The translations under genes and the position numbers were made by a program. A DNA stretch of 64,000 nt from Saccharopolyspora aridisoli. Its GTDB lineage: Bacteria; Actinomycetota; Actinomycetes; Mycobacteriales; Pseudonocardiaceae. The notes below the pieces were generated by a model, which was not told where the DNA came from, searched no databases, and saw only the letters and a program-made list of their open reading frames with translations. The DNA is taken from the NCBI RefSeq assembly GCF_004348445.1, contig NZ_SMKV01000004.1:124001-188000 (forward strand). The letters run 5' to 3'. Positions 20,982-28,830 of this stretch are shown here, one piece after another (position 1 is the stretch's first letter; every line of letters begins with the position of its first letter).

Positions 20982-21001
20982 GTGATTGATATATCAGTTA
21001 C
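20982..21001. promoter_or_regulatory. Candidate GntR operator site 3, before glyA-soxBDAG
   Basis: GTGATTGATATATCAGTTAC is a near-palindrome (8 of 10 positions match per half). Its centre is about 40 bases upstream of the glyA start, directly after a TTGACA box in the direction of transcription, so bound protein would block the promoter. Confidence 0.75.
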
Positions 21002-21011
21002 CTGTCAAAGT

Positions 21012-21054
21012 AGAGGTCGTCGCGGACTCGGTCAACAGTCCGCCGACGACCTCT
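21012..21054 (-). terminator. Terminator after the mscR-MBL operon
   Basis: AGAGGTCGTCGCGGACT (21012-21028) pairs with 21037-21054 with a single bulged base, around an 8-base loop. It begins 17 bases beyond the MBL gene stop and directly precedes the glyA promoter region. Confidence 0.8.
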
Positions 21055-21070
21055 CGCGAAGACCCGGCGG

Positions 21071-21697
21071 TCAGTACCCCCGGGCCCTCCACTCCTCCAG
21101 GTGCGGAGCTTCGGCCCCGATGGTGGTGGAGCCTCCGTGCCCTGTGCGGACACTCGTCTCCCCCGGCAGCGCGAGCAGGTCGCGGCTGATCGAGCTGATG
21201 ATCGTGTCGAAGCTGGAGTAGGACCGCCCGGTGGCCCCGGGCCCGCCCTGGAACAGCGTGTCCCCGGTGAAGATCGTCTCGAGCTCCGGCACGTGGAGGC
21301 AGACGGAGCCCGGTGAGTGCCCCGGTGTCGACAGGACGCGCAACTCGATACCGGCCACCGTGATGACCTGGCCGTCCGACAACTCCCGGTCCGGTTGCCG
21401 GTCCGGGTGCGCCAGCTTCCACAGCGGAGCTTCGGCCGGGTCGAGCAGGATCGGCGCATCGAAGCTGTCCGACAGGACCGGCGCCTGGTTGACGTGGTCA
21501 TCGTGGGCGTGGGTGCACACGATCGCCGTCAACCGACGATCGCCGATCCGCTCCGTGACCGCATCGGCGTCGTGCGCGGGGTCGATGACGAGGACCTCGC
21601 GCTCGTCACCGATGAGCCAGACGTTGTTGTCGACCTCCCAGGTGCCCCCGTCCAGGGAGAAGGTGCCCGAGGTGACCAGGTGCTCGATCGGGCTCAC
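21071..21697 (-). CDS. MBL-fold hydrolase partner of mycothiol formaldehyde dehydrogenase
   Basis: A 208-residue metallo-beta-lactamase-fold protein with the dinuclear metal motif HAHDDH in [13 protein letters not shown] (about 81), later HSPGSVCLH and [11 protein letters not shown], and a distal His in RTGHGGST. Its start overlaps the mscR stop by four bases. The same pairing of mscR with an MBL gene occurs in mycobacteria. Inference: it hydrolyses S-formylmycothiol to formate and mycothiol, or another thiol ester of the pathway. Confidence 0.88.
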   Translation of the reverse strand: MSPIEHLVTSGTFSLDGGTWEVDNNVWLIGDEREVLVIDPAHDADAVTERIGDRRLTAIVCTHAHDDHVNQAPVLSDSFDAPILLDPAEAPLWKLAHPDRQPDRELSDGQVITVAGIELRVLSTPGHSPGSVCLHVPELETIFTGDTLFQGGPGATGRSYSSFDTIISSISRDLLALPGETSVRTGHGGSTTIGAEAPHLEEWRARGY

Positions 21698-22782
21698 AAG
21701 ACCACCACCGAACGCAGCACGTCACCGCGGTGCATCTTCTCGAAGGCGTCCTCGACCGCGTCGAGGGAGATCTCCTCGGTCACGAACTTCTCCAGCGGCA
21801 GGCGGCCCTGCAGGTGCAGGTCGACCAGCGCGGGGAAATCACGTGAGGGCAGGCAATCGCCGTACCACGAGGACTTGAGCGCACCACCGCGGCCGAAGTA
21901 CTCGATCAACGGCAGTTCCGGCGCCATCATGTCCGGCGTCGGCACGCCGACGAGCACGACCGTGCCGGCCAGGTCGCGGGCCTCGAACGCCTGCTTCCAG
22001 GTCTCCGGGCGCCCAACGGCGTCGATCACCACGTCGGCGCCGAATCCGCCGGTGTGACTCCGGATGGCCTCGACGACGTCGGCCTCGCGGGCGTCGACGA
22101 CGTGCGTGGCGCCGAACTCCCTGGCTTGGTCGAGCTTCCGCGGGTCGCGGTCGACCGCCACGATCGTGCTCGCCCCTGCGAGCTCGGCACCCGCGATCGC
22201 CGCGTCACCGACGCCTCCGCAGCCGATGACCGCGACCGAATCACCGCGGCCCACGCCTCCGGTGTTGATCGCGGCGCCGATCCCGGCCATCACACCGCAT
22301 CCGAGCAGCCCCGCCACTTGCGGCTTCACCCGCGGGTTGACCTTGGTGCACTGCCCAGCGGCCACGAGCGTCTTCTCCGCGAAGGCACCGATCCCCAGTG
22401 CCGGGCTCAGCTCCTGACCCGAGGCCAGCGTCATCTTCTGCGTCGCGTTGTGCGTGTCGAAGCAGTACTGCGGTTTGCCCTTGCTGCAGGCACGGCACTG
22501 CCCGCAGACCGCGCGCCAGTTCAAGATCACGTAATCGCCCGGGGCGACGTTGACGACGCCCTCACCGACCGATTCCACGATGCCTGCGGCCTCGTGCCCG
22601 AGCAGGAACGGGAACTCGTCGTTGATCCCGCCCTCCCGGTAGTGCAGGTCGGTGTGGCACACCCCGCACGCTTGCACCTGCACGACCGCCTCACCGGGAC
22701 CCGGGTCGGGGATCACGATCGTCTCGACCGCGACGGGTTTGCCCTGCGCGAGCGAAACCACTCCGCGGACCTCTTGTGGCAT
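21694..22782 (-). CDS. mscR: S-(hydroxymethyl)mycothiol dehydrogenase
   Basis: A 362-residue zinc alcohol dehydrogenase of the MscR/AdhE2 type. Catalytic zinc ligands are in [10 protein letters not shown] (about 37-46) and GHEAAG; structural zinc cysteines are in [15 protein letters not shown] (about 91-105). The NAD loop is [11 protein letters not shown]. It oxidises the formaldehyde-mycothiol adduct to S-formylmycothiol. Start ATG 22782 follows AAGGAGAAAGG; the frame is open to 22935 but that region holds the operator. Its place between the sarcosine and Rieske genes fits formaldehyde released by N-demethylation. Mycothiol use also supports an actinobacterial host. Confidence 0.93.
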   Translation of the reverse strand: MPQEVRGVVSLAQGKPVAVETIVIPDPGPGEAVVQVQACGVCHTDLHYREGGINDEFPFLLGHEAAGIVESVGEGVVNVAPGDYVILNWRAVCGQCRACSKGKPQYCFDTHNATQKMTLASGQELSPALGIGAFAEKTLVAAGQCTKVNPRVKPQVAGLLGCGVMAGIGAAINTGGVGRGDSVAVIGCGGVGDAAIAGAELAGASTIVAVDRDPRKLDQAREFGATHVVDAREADVVEAIRSHTGGFGADVVIDAVGRPETWKQAFEARDLAGTVVLVGVPTPDMMAPELPLIEYFGRGGALKSSWYGDCLPSRDFPALVDLHLQGRLPLEKFVTEEISLDAVEDAFEKMHRGDVLRSVVVL

Positions 22783-22908
22783 AACGCCTTTCTCCTTCTC
22801 AGCGATTGTTCCTCGACCACGGACGCGCCGGCCGACGCAGATCCGTGTTCCGGCTGCGAGGCCGCAGACCGAGCGCCGCAACGCAATTCCGACGCCCACT
22901 GTGACATG

Positions 22909-22926
22909 AGACTGGTATATCAGTCT
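22909..22926. promoter_or_regulatory. Candidate GntR operator site 4, before mscR
   Basis: AGACTGGTATATCAGTCT is a near-perfect palindrome with one mismatched pair. It lies about 130 bases upstream of the mscR start in the gap between mscR and the Rieske oxygenase gene, and shares the TATATCAG core with the other sites. Confidence 0.7.
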
Positions 22927-22974
22927 AGAGCGCAAGCGAACGTTTTCGCGGCGCCTTCCCGGGCCCCGCGATCC

Positions 22975-24120
22975 TCAACCTGCGACTGCGGAGGCCACCC
23001 AGTCCCGGAACTCCCCGATGTGGTGCTCGCTGGGAACCAGCACGCCACCCGAGGCGTAGGCGCGTGAGGACATCGCCGGCTGGCAGCGCTCGCAGGCGTC
23101 GAAGTCCTGCTGGTTGACCCGGTGGAACAACTCCACCGACCGGGAGAGGTCGACTCCGCTGTCGATGACCTCCTGCGTGTAGAGCCAGTCGCACTCGACG
23201 ATCGTCCGGTCCACGGCCACCGGGTACATCCGGTGGAAGATCACGTGGTCCGGGACGAGGTTGATGAACACCTGCGGGTTGATGGTGATCGCGTAGTAGC
23301 GCCGGTCGTGGTCCTCGTCGACTCCGGAGAGGGTTCCGAACCCGCCCTGGCCGTCGACGGTGAAACCGGTGACCTCCTCGCCGAACTCCGCCCCGTGTCC
23401 CACGAAGTACTGCGCGGCGTACCCGTCAGCGAACTCAGGCAGCACTTCGGTCAGCTCGGGGTGGATCGTGGCGCAGTGGTAGCACTCCATGAAGTTCTCG
23501 ACGATGAGCTTCCAGTTCGCCTTCACGTCGTAAGTGATCCGCTTGCCGACCACGAGTTCATCGATCCCCCAGCGGTCGATGGCGGAGGGATCACCCATCC
23601 TCGCCGTGACCGCCTCCTGCACGGCGTCCTCGAACGAAGGAGGCTCGTCGGCGAGGCAGACCCAGACAGTCCCGAGCCACTCTCTCGAGGTGACGCCGAT
23701 CAGGCCGTACTCGTCGCGGTTGACGTCGTTCATGGAATTCAGGTTCGGTGCGGCGATGAGCGAACCATCGAGACCGTAGGTCCACGCGTGGTACGGGCAC
23801 TGCAGGGACTTGCGCACCGACCCGGCTTCCTCGGTGCACAATCGCGCACCGCGGTGACGGCAGACGTTGAGGAAGGCTCTCAGCGCACCGTCGCGACCGC
23901 GCACGATCAGAACGCTCTCCCCACCGACGTCGACGTTGCGGAAACTGCCCGGCGACGGCATGTCACTGCTGCGGGCCGCGGCGAACCAGTTGCTCTGGAA
24001 GATCCGCGACTTCTCGAGCTCGAAGACCGCGGTGTCGGTGTAGTGCGACCCCGGCAGCGTCGGGATCAGGCTGGACGTGGATTCCGGCTTCTCCTGGCCG
24101 GGGGCTTCTACGGAGCTCAC
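22975..24120 (-). CDS. Rieske oxygenase alpha subunit, probable glycine betaine demethylase
   Basis: A 381-residue ring-hydroxylating-type oxygenase. The Rieske [2Fe-2S] ligands are in CRHRGARLC and CPYHAWTYG; the mononuclear iron motif is ENFMECYHCATIHPEL. GTG 24120 (MSSVEAPG) has AGGAGGAAAGGA upstream, while the longer frame to 24228 has no such site. This type, as in GbcA and stachydrine demethylase, removes N-methyl groups as formaldehyde. With dimethylglycine and sarcosine oxidases beside it, glycine betaine is the likely substrate. It lies downstream of its reductase across a gap with a hairpin, and uses a three-component electron chain rather than a GbcB-like partner. Confidence 0.88.
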   Translation of the reverse strand: MSSVEAPGQEKPESTSSLIPTLPGSHYTDTAVFELEKSRIFQSNWFAAARSSDMPSPGSFRNVDVGGESVLIVRGRDGALRAFLNVCRHRGARLCTEEAGSVRKSLQCPYHAWTYGLDGSLIAAPNLNSMNDVNRDEYGLIGVTSREWLGTVWVCLADEPPSFEDAVQEAVTARMGDPSAIDRWGIDELVVGKRITYDVKANWKLIVENFMECYHCATIHPELTEVLPEFADGYAAQYFVGHGAEFGEEVTGFTVDGQGGFGTLSGVDEDHDRRYYAITINPQVFINLVPDHVIFHRMYPVAVDRTIVECDWLYTQEVIDSGVDLSRSVELFHRVNQQDFDACERCQPAMSSRAYASGGVLVPSEHHIGEFRDWVASAVAG

Positions 24121-24189
24121 GAGTGGGTCCTTTCCTCCTACTGCGACGCGGCTACGAGCAGTAGGCGCGATTTCCGACGGGGTGAGGGC

Positions 24190-24217
24190 GCGTGGAGCAG
24201 GCGAGCCCGCTCCACGC
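24190..24217 (-). terminator. Hairpin between the reductase and Rieske oxygenase genes
   Basis: GCGTGGAGC (24190-24198) pairs perfectly with 24209-24217 around a 10-base loop, inside the 145-base gap. It may partly end the ferredoxin-reductase transcript or set a different level for the oxygenase. Confidence 0.5.
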
Positions 24218-24265
24218 CCGAGAGCCACAGCGCCGGCGGGACGAGGGGGTTGCGCGCGAGTGCGT

Positions 24266-25441
24266 TCACCGCGCGACCGGCAGATTCCCGACCAGCTGGC
24301 GGCGCCACCTCCCGAACGAGCGGGCGCGATCGATCCCGAGAACCCCTTCCGGGTTCCCGTCTTGATCGCGGTAGAGCACGAGGAAGTCGAGCGATTCGAG
24401 GCTTCCCTCGATCACTTCGGTCTTGGAGCCCTCGGTGCGGCGGCCGGCGAACTGGATCTTGTGGCCGTACTGGTCCGACCAGAAGTACGGCACCTCGTGA
24501 TGCGCCGGCGGTACGTAGTTCCGGCCGAGGAGGGCCGACACCGCGACGACGGGCTGCTGCAGAGCATTGGTCCAGTGCTCCATGCGGCGTGGCGCACCGA
24601 GGAAGTTCCGGTGGGAGTTGGCGCAGTCCCCCACCGCGACGACGCCGGGGACGTTGGTCAGGCCTCGCGCGTCGGTCACAACACCGTCATCGAGGTCGAC
24701 GCCGGACCCGCGCAGCCATTCCACGCACGGTTCCGCGCCGATCCCGACCACCACCACGTCGGCGGGCAGTTCGCGACCGTCGGACAAGCGGACGGCCGTC
24801 ACCTGCTCGCGCCCGACCAGTTCGGCGAGAGTGGCGCCGGTGTGCAGCCGCACTCCCTTCGTGGCGTGCAGACCGGCGCAGACCTCGCCCATCTCCGCCC
24901 CGAGCGCCTTCAGCAGCGGCACGGGCGCGGCTTCGACGACATCGACTTCCACGCCCAAGCCCAGCGCCGTCGAGGCGATTTCGGAGCCGATGAACCCCGC
25001 CCCGATCACGACCAGGCGAGTCCCGACGACCAGCTCGTCGCGCAGCGCCCGTGCGTCGTCGAGCGTGCGAAGCGTGTGGACGCCCTTCGGCAGGTTCCAC
25101 GGGAGGTTCTTGGCCCGGGCGCCGGTCGCCAGCACCACGCCGTCGGCCACGATCCGCTCGCCGTCGTCGAGCACAACCGCCCCGTCGCCGGCGTCTAGAG
25201 CAGCCGCCGGGTTCCCGAGGCGCCACTCCGCGCGCAGCTCGTCGTCCTCGGGCGTCGCCAGTTCCAGGTCCTCTTCCGACACCGTCCCGGCCAAGAAGTC
25301 CTTCGACAGAGGCGGGCGATCGTAAGGCGCGTGGGCCTCGTCGCCGACCACGACGATGCGCCCCTCGAACCCCTGATCGCGCAAGGACCGAGTCGCGGAC
25401 AACCCGGCGAGGGAAGCCCCGACAACGGCAATGGTCTTCAT
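24266..25441 (-). CDS. FAD-dependent ferredoxin reductase
   Basis: A 391-residue pyridine-nucleotide-disulfide-type reductase, as found with Rieske oxygenases. The FAD loop is IAVVGASLAGLSATRSL (4-20), APYDRPPLSK follows, the NAD loop is LVVIGAGFIGSEIAS, and the FAD-binding VPGVVAVGDCAN lies near residue 275. Its ATG overlaps the Rieske ferredoxin stop (TGATG), so the two are co-translated. It would pass electrons from NAD(P)H to the Rieske ferredoxin for the demethylase downstream. The start is taken as ATG 25441; the frame is open upstream but that part lies inside the ferredoxin gene. Confidence 0.9.
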   Translation of the reverse strand: MKTIAVVGASLAGLSATRSLRDQGFEGRIVVVGDEAHAPYDRPPLSKDFLAGTVSEEDLELATPEDDELRAEWRLGNPAAALDAGDGAVVLDDGERIVADGVVLATGARAKNLPWNLPKGVHTLRTLDDARALRDELVVGTRLVVIGAGFIGSEIASTALGLGVEVDVVEAAPVPLLKALGAEMGEVCAGLHATKGVRLHTGATLAELVGREQVTAVRLSDGRELPADVVVVGIGAEPCVEWLRGSGVDLDDGVVTDARGLTNVPGVVAVGDCANSHRNFLGAPRRMEHWTNALQQPVVAVSALLGRNYVPPAHHEVPYFWSDQYGHKIQFAGRRTEGSKTEVIEGSLESLDFLVLYRDQDGNPEGVLGIDRARSFGRWRRQLVGNLPVAR

Positions 25442-25800
25442 CAACGAGCCCCTTCGCCAAGCACTCCGGCAACCTCCGCACCGGCGTCCGCGCCCACTTC
25501 GATCGTTTCGCGCACGTACACCTGCCCGTCGTCGACGACCACCTCGTGCGTTCGCACGGGTTTCCGCGCGGGCGGCCCGCTGGGCTTCCCAGTGCGGAGG
25601 TCGAAGCAGGCGGCGTGCAAGGGGCACTCGACCGCGCAGTCCTCGAGCCAACCGTCCGAAAGCGACGCATCCTGGTGGGTGCACGTGTCGTCGATCGCGT
25701 AGAAGGTGCCGTCCGCGTTGAAGACCGCGATTGCCACGCTGCCCTGCACACGTACAGACTCTCCAACCGGGATGTCGGCCGCCGCGCCAACTAAGATCAT
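25441..25800 (-). CDS. Rieske-type ferredoxin
   Basis: A 119-residue [2Fe-2S] protein. The cluster ligands are CTHQDA (Cys40, His42) and CPLHAA (Cys59, His62), the spacing of Rieske ferredoxins in non-heme-iron oxygenase systems. Start ATG 25800 follows ACAGGAG. It is first in the unit with the ferredoxin reductase and divergent from the IclR gene, which probably controls it. The last ~20 residues are a small-residue-rich tail beyond the domain. Confidence 0.92.
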   Translation of the reverse strand: MILVGAAADIPVGESVRVQGSVAIAVFNADGTFYAIDDTCTHQDASLSDGWLEDCAVECPLHAACFDLRTGKPSGPPARKPVRTHEVVVDDGQVYVRETIEVGADAGAEVAGVLGEGAR

Positions 25801-25921
25801 CGTTGCTCCTGTTGCTGATTGCGGAACACGACGTGTGATTCGCAACAGAGCATCCGACACTGACCGTTTCCCGTCAATTAACCGACCCCAAATCAACCCG
25901 CGCTGGTTTCGGAGTTGCAAG

Positions 25922-26707
25922 ATGCACAACAAGAGCGAGGCCGTAGGGACCGCCGAGCCCCGGACCGCCACCCAGGCCGTCGAACGAGCTCTGTCCTTGC
26001 TCGTCCTCCTGGGGCAACGCGGCCCCTCCGGCGTCACCGAGCTGGCACGCGAACTGGGCGTGCACAAGTCGACCGCGTCCCGCCTGATGACCACCATGGA
26101 GAAGTTCCGGTTCGTCGAACAGGTGGGTTCGCGCGGCAAGTTCCAGCTCGGTTTCGGCATCGTCCGACTCGCCGGCACCACCGCGGCACAGCTGGACATC
26201 GCGAGGGAGGGAAAACCGATCTGCACCCGGCTGGCCTCCGAACTGCGCGGGATCGTGAGCATCAGCGTCCTCGACGCCGGAGGTGCCACCACCGTCGCTC
26301 AGGAGCCGAGCACGGAGCGGAACTGGATCGGGCTCCGACTACCGCTGCACGCGACTGCGAGCGGGAAGGTGCTGTTGGCGAACTTCGGCTTCGAACAGCT
26401 CGAGGAGGCCCTGCGGCAACCGCTGCCCCGCTTCACCGAGCGCACCATCGTTTCGCGCGGGGCCCTGACCGCCGACCTCAACCGGGTGCGCGACCGCGGT
26501 TGGGCGACCGCGTGCGGGGAGTTCGAGGCCGAGCTCCACTCCGTCGCGGTCCCGGTGCTGAGGCCCGGCGGGCGCGTGGCCGGAGCGCTGAGCGTCACCG
26601 CCGACAGCGAGCACCTCCGCGCGGCCGATTTCCCGGCTTTAGCGCGAGTTCTCGGCGAGGCGGCCGAGGAGATCCTCGAACGCTTGCAGCAGCTCGCGGG
26701 CCCGTAG
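25922..26707 (+). CDS. IclR-family transcriptional regulator
   Basis: A 261-residue regulator. An N-terminal winged helix (about 17-80, with VTELARELGVHKSTASRLM) is followed by an IclR effector domain (about 95-258, with LPLHATASGKVLLA). Start ATG 25922 follows GGAG. It is divergent from the Rieske ferredoxin/reductase genes across 121 bases and most likely regulates them. It is distinct from the GntR regulator, so the demethylase step may have a second layer of control. The effector is not known. Confidence 0.9.
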   Translation: MHNKSEAVGTAEPRTATQAVERALSLLVLLGQRGPSGVTELARELGVHKSTASRLMTTMEKFRFVEQVGSRGKFQLGFGIVRLAGTTAAQLDIAREGKPICTRLASELRGIVSISVLDAGGATTVAQEPSTERNWIGLRLPLHATASGKVLLANFGFEQLEEALRQPLPRFTERTIVSRGALTADLNRVRDRGWATACGEFEAELHSVAVPVLRPGGRVAGALSVTADSEHLRAADFPALARVLGEAAEEILERLQQLAGP

Positions 26708-26721
26708 CTGCACCAAGAACC

Positions 26722-26727
26722 TTGACA
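26722..26727 (+). promoter_or_regulatory. TTGACA -35 box before the second MHS importer
   Basis: TTGACA at 26722-26727 is a consensus -35 hexamer. AT-rich sequence (CATATCTATTATCG) follows and could hold the -10, although no consensus hexamer has exactly 17-base spacing. The operator-like palindrome lies just downstream. Confidence 0.5.
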
Positions 26728-26753
26728 CCCAAGACATATCTATTATCGTTCAG

Positions 26754-26763
26754 CGATATATCA
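26754..26763. promoter_or_regulatory. Candidate GntR operator site 5, before the second importer
   Basis: CGATATATCA differs from the TGATATATCA core at one base. It lies 79 bases upstream of the importer start and just after a TTGACA promoter box, so its position suits repression. Symmetry outside the core is weak. Confidence 0.55.
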
Positions 26764-26841
26764 GCCGTGCACCCCGAAGGTGATCATGCGTCGACCTCCT
26801 CGTAAGTCCCGCTCGGACGTCCTGTTGAACGGACTGGCAGG

Positions 26842-28281
26842 GTGAACGGCACGCCCGTGCCACCGGGGGCGGGCGGCAAGCCGGCAATCGAGGACGCGCA
26901 GACGATTCGTCGCGCGACAACGGCTGCGGCCTTGAGCAACATCGCCACGTGGTACGACTTCGGCACCTATTCCTACATCGCCCTCGCCCTCGATCAGGTC
27001 TTCTTCCCCAATGCCGGCGAGTGGGCACCGGTGTTCACCCTGGGCACCTTCGCGGCCGCGTTCGTGGTCCGCCCGCTCGGCGGGATCATCCTCGGACCGC
27101 TGGGGGACCGCTTCGGCCGGACCAGAGTCCTGTCCGCCACGATCTTCCTCATGACGCTGGCGACCGCGCTGCTCGGACTCGTTCCCAGCTACGGCGCGAT
27201 CGGCATCGCAGCGCCGCTGATCGTGCTGTTCATCCGCATGCTGCAGGGCTTTTCGGTGGGTGGCGAGTACATCGGAGCCCTGACCCTCGTAGCCGAGTAC
27301 GCCCCGGACCGCCGGCGCGGCTCCCTCGGGAGCCTGCTCGAGTTCGGCACGCTCATCGGGTACATGCTCGGCGCTGGTCTCACCTCGATCCTGGTGGCCG
27401 CACTGCCGGAAGACGATCTGCTGGCGTGGGGTTGGCGGCTTCCCTTCATGCTCGCCCTCCCGCTGGGCATCATCGGGCTCTACCTCAGGATGGACCTCGA
27501 GGAGACCCCGGCGTTCCGGCAGCAGATGGAGCGTTCGCCGGCGATGACCACCATGGCACTGCGACGCGTGTTCCAGATCCTCGCCAAGCACTACCGCTCC
27601 GCGGTTCTGATCGCAGGTGGACTGATCGTCGCCTGGAACGTCACCAACTACGTGCTGACGAACTACGTGCCGACCTACCTGACGACCACCCTGCCCGGAC
27701 ACGGCGAGAGCGGAACCAGCGGGGCCATGTCGGCCACGCTGCAGGTCGCCGTCATGCTCGCGATGCTGATCGCCATCGTCTTCGTCGGCAAGCTCAGCGA
27801 CCGGATAGGCAGGAAACCCATCCTGCTCACCGGCAGCGCGTCGCTCATCCTGTTCGGCCTTCCTTCTGTGTGGCTGCTGCGGACGGGCCTTCCCGGTCAG
27901 GTCGCCGGCTTGCTGATCATGGGTTTCGCCCTGCTCTGCTTCGCAGCGGTGACCCCGTCCACCCTGCCGACGCTCTTCCCGACGTTCATCCGCTACGGCA
28001 GCCTCGCCATCATCTTCAACGTCTTCGTGTCAGCATTCGCCGGGACGGCACCCACAGTCATCGGAGTCGCGGTCACCACGACGGGCAACCTCGACTGGCC
28101 CGGCTACTACCTCATCGGAGCAGGAGCGGTCGGGCTGGCGAGCACCCTCTTCCTCGAAGAACCGGCTGGAAGGCCCCTGACCGGAGCCGCACCACTCACC
28201 TCGAGCGCGGACCTGCCCACTCCCCCGCTCTCCGACGACGGCGTGCCCATGGAGAACCCATCGAAGGACCGGCCGGAGTGA
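26842..28281 (+). CDS. MFS metabolite:H+ symporter (MHS/ProP-like), second importer
   Basis: A 479-residue, 12-helix transporter, clearly a paralogue of the one at 5.9 kb: TWYDFGTYSYIAL, GDRFGRTRVL, MLQGFSVGGEYIGAL, APDRRRGSLGS and GKLSDRIGRKPI match region by region. It starts at GTG 26842, with only a weak ribosome-binding site (GGCAGG). The C-terminal ~40 residues are a polar Pro/Ser-rich tail. It probably imports betaine or a related methylamine for the island; the exact substrate cannot be read from sequence. Confidence 0.88.
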   Translation: MNGTPVPPGAGGKPAIEDAQTIRRATTAAALSNIATWYDFGTYSYIALALDQVFFPNAGEWAPVFTLGTFAAAFVVRPLGGIILGPLGDRFGRTRVLSATIFLMTLATALLGLVPSYGAIGIAAPLIVLFIRMLQGFSVGGEYIGALTLVAEYAPDRRRGSLGSLLEFGTLIGYMLGAGLTSILVAALPEDDLLAWGWRLPFMLALPLGIIGLYLRMDLEETPAFRQQMERSPAMTTMALRRVFQILAKHYRSAVLIAGGLIVAWNVTNYVLTNYVPTYLTTTLPGHGESGTSGAMSATLQVAVMLAMLIAIVFVGKLSDRIGRKPILLTGSASLILFGLPSVWLLRTGLPGQVAGLLIMGFALLCFAAVTPSTLPTLFPTFIRYGSLAIIFNVFVSAFAGTAPTVIGVAVTTTGNLDWPGYYLIGAGAVGLASTLFLEEPAGRPLTGAAPLTSSADLPTPPLSDDGVPMENPSKDRPE

Positions 28282-28349
28282 CCAGACGCCAGCCCCAGCA
28301 ATCGAGCGAATCCTCGCTCCCCAGGGCATCGGCAGAGGCACTCATTTCG

Positions 28350-28799
28350 TCACCGTGACAGATCACGTTCCTGCGGGGGGGCTCGCCGAATCGGTCTCGA
28401 TCGTCCGTGTCGACTCAGGACAGAGGTCGGGGTCGCCCGGAGCGCCGCGCTCTGTGCGGCACTCCGGGCGACGTTCGTGCTCGACCGCGTGACCAGCTCG
28501 GGATCGAAGACGATCTCATCGGGATACGCGGCGTTGTCGCGGGCCTGACTCAGTAACAGCGTGACGGTCGTCCGTGCGACGGCACCAATCGGCTGCCGCG
28601 CCGTGGTCAACGGTGGATGCACCATCGACATGAACGTCGAATCGTTGAAGCCGACCACGGGCACATCCCGCGGCACATCGATTTCCGAACGCTGAGCACA
28701 GCGGATCACGCCCAACGCCATCAAGTCGCTGCCACATGCGATCCCGGGTGACGCCGCGTCCGCGCAGCTGCGCACCGACCATCTGGCCACCTTCCACAC
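28350..28799 (-). pseudogene. LacI-family regulator relic (C-terminal half only)
   Basis: The frame reads GIACGSDLMALGVIRCAQ, VPVVGFNDSTFMSMVHPPLT, ARQPIGAVARTTVTLLL and then VFDPELVTRSSTN, the end of the effector domain of a LacI/GalR regulator. The DNA-binding domain and the first half of the sugar-binding domain are missing. The frame also runs on through a strong hairpin (28432-28472), which suggests the true stop has been lost. It follows the secreted glycosidase gene on the same strand and was probably its regulator. Confidence 0.65.
28432..28472 (-). terminator. Strong hairpin at the end of the LacI relic
   Basis: GTCGCCCGGAGCGCCGC (28432-28448) pairs with 28456-28472 at 16 of 17 positions around a 7-base loop. 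It probably marks the original 3' end of the LacI gene. Confidence 0.7.
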
Positions 28800-28830
28800 T
28801 GCACAACTCCGAAGAGCGGAGCATCTCGGG

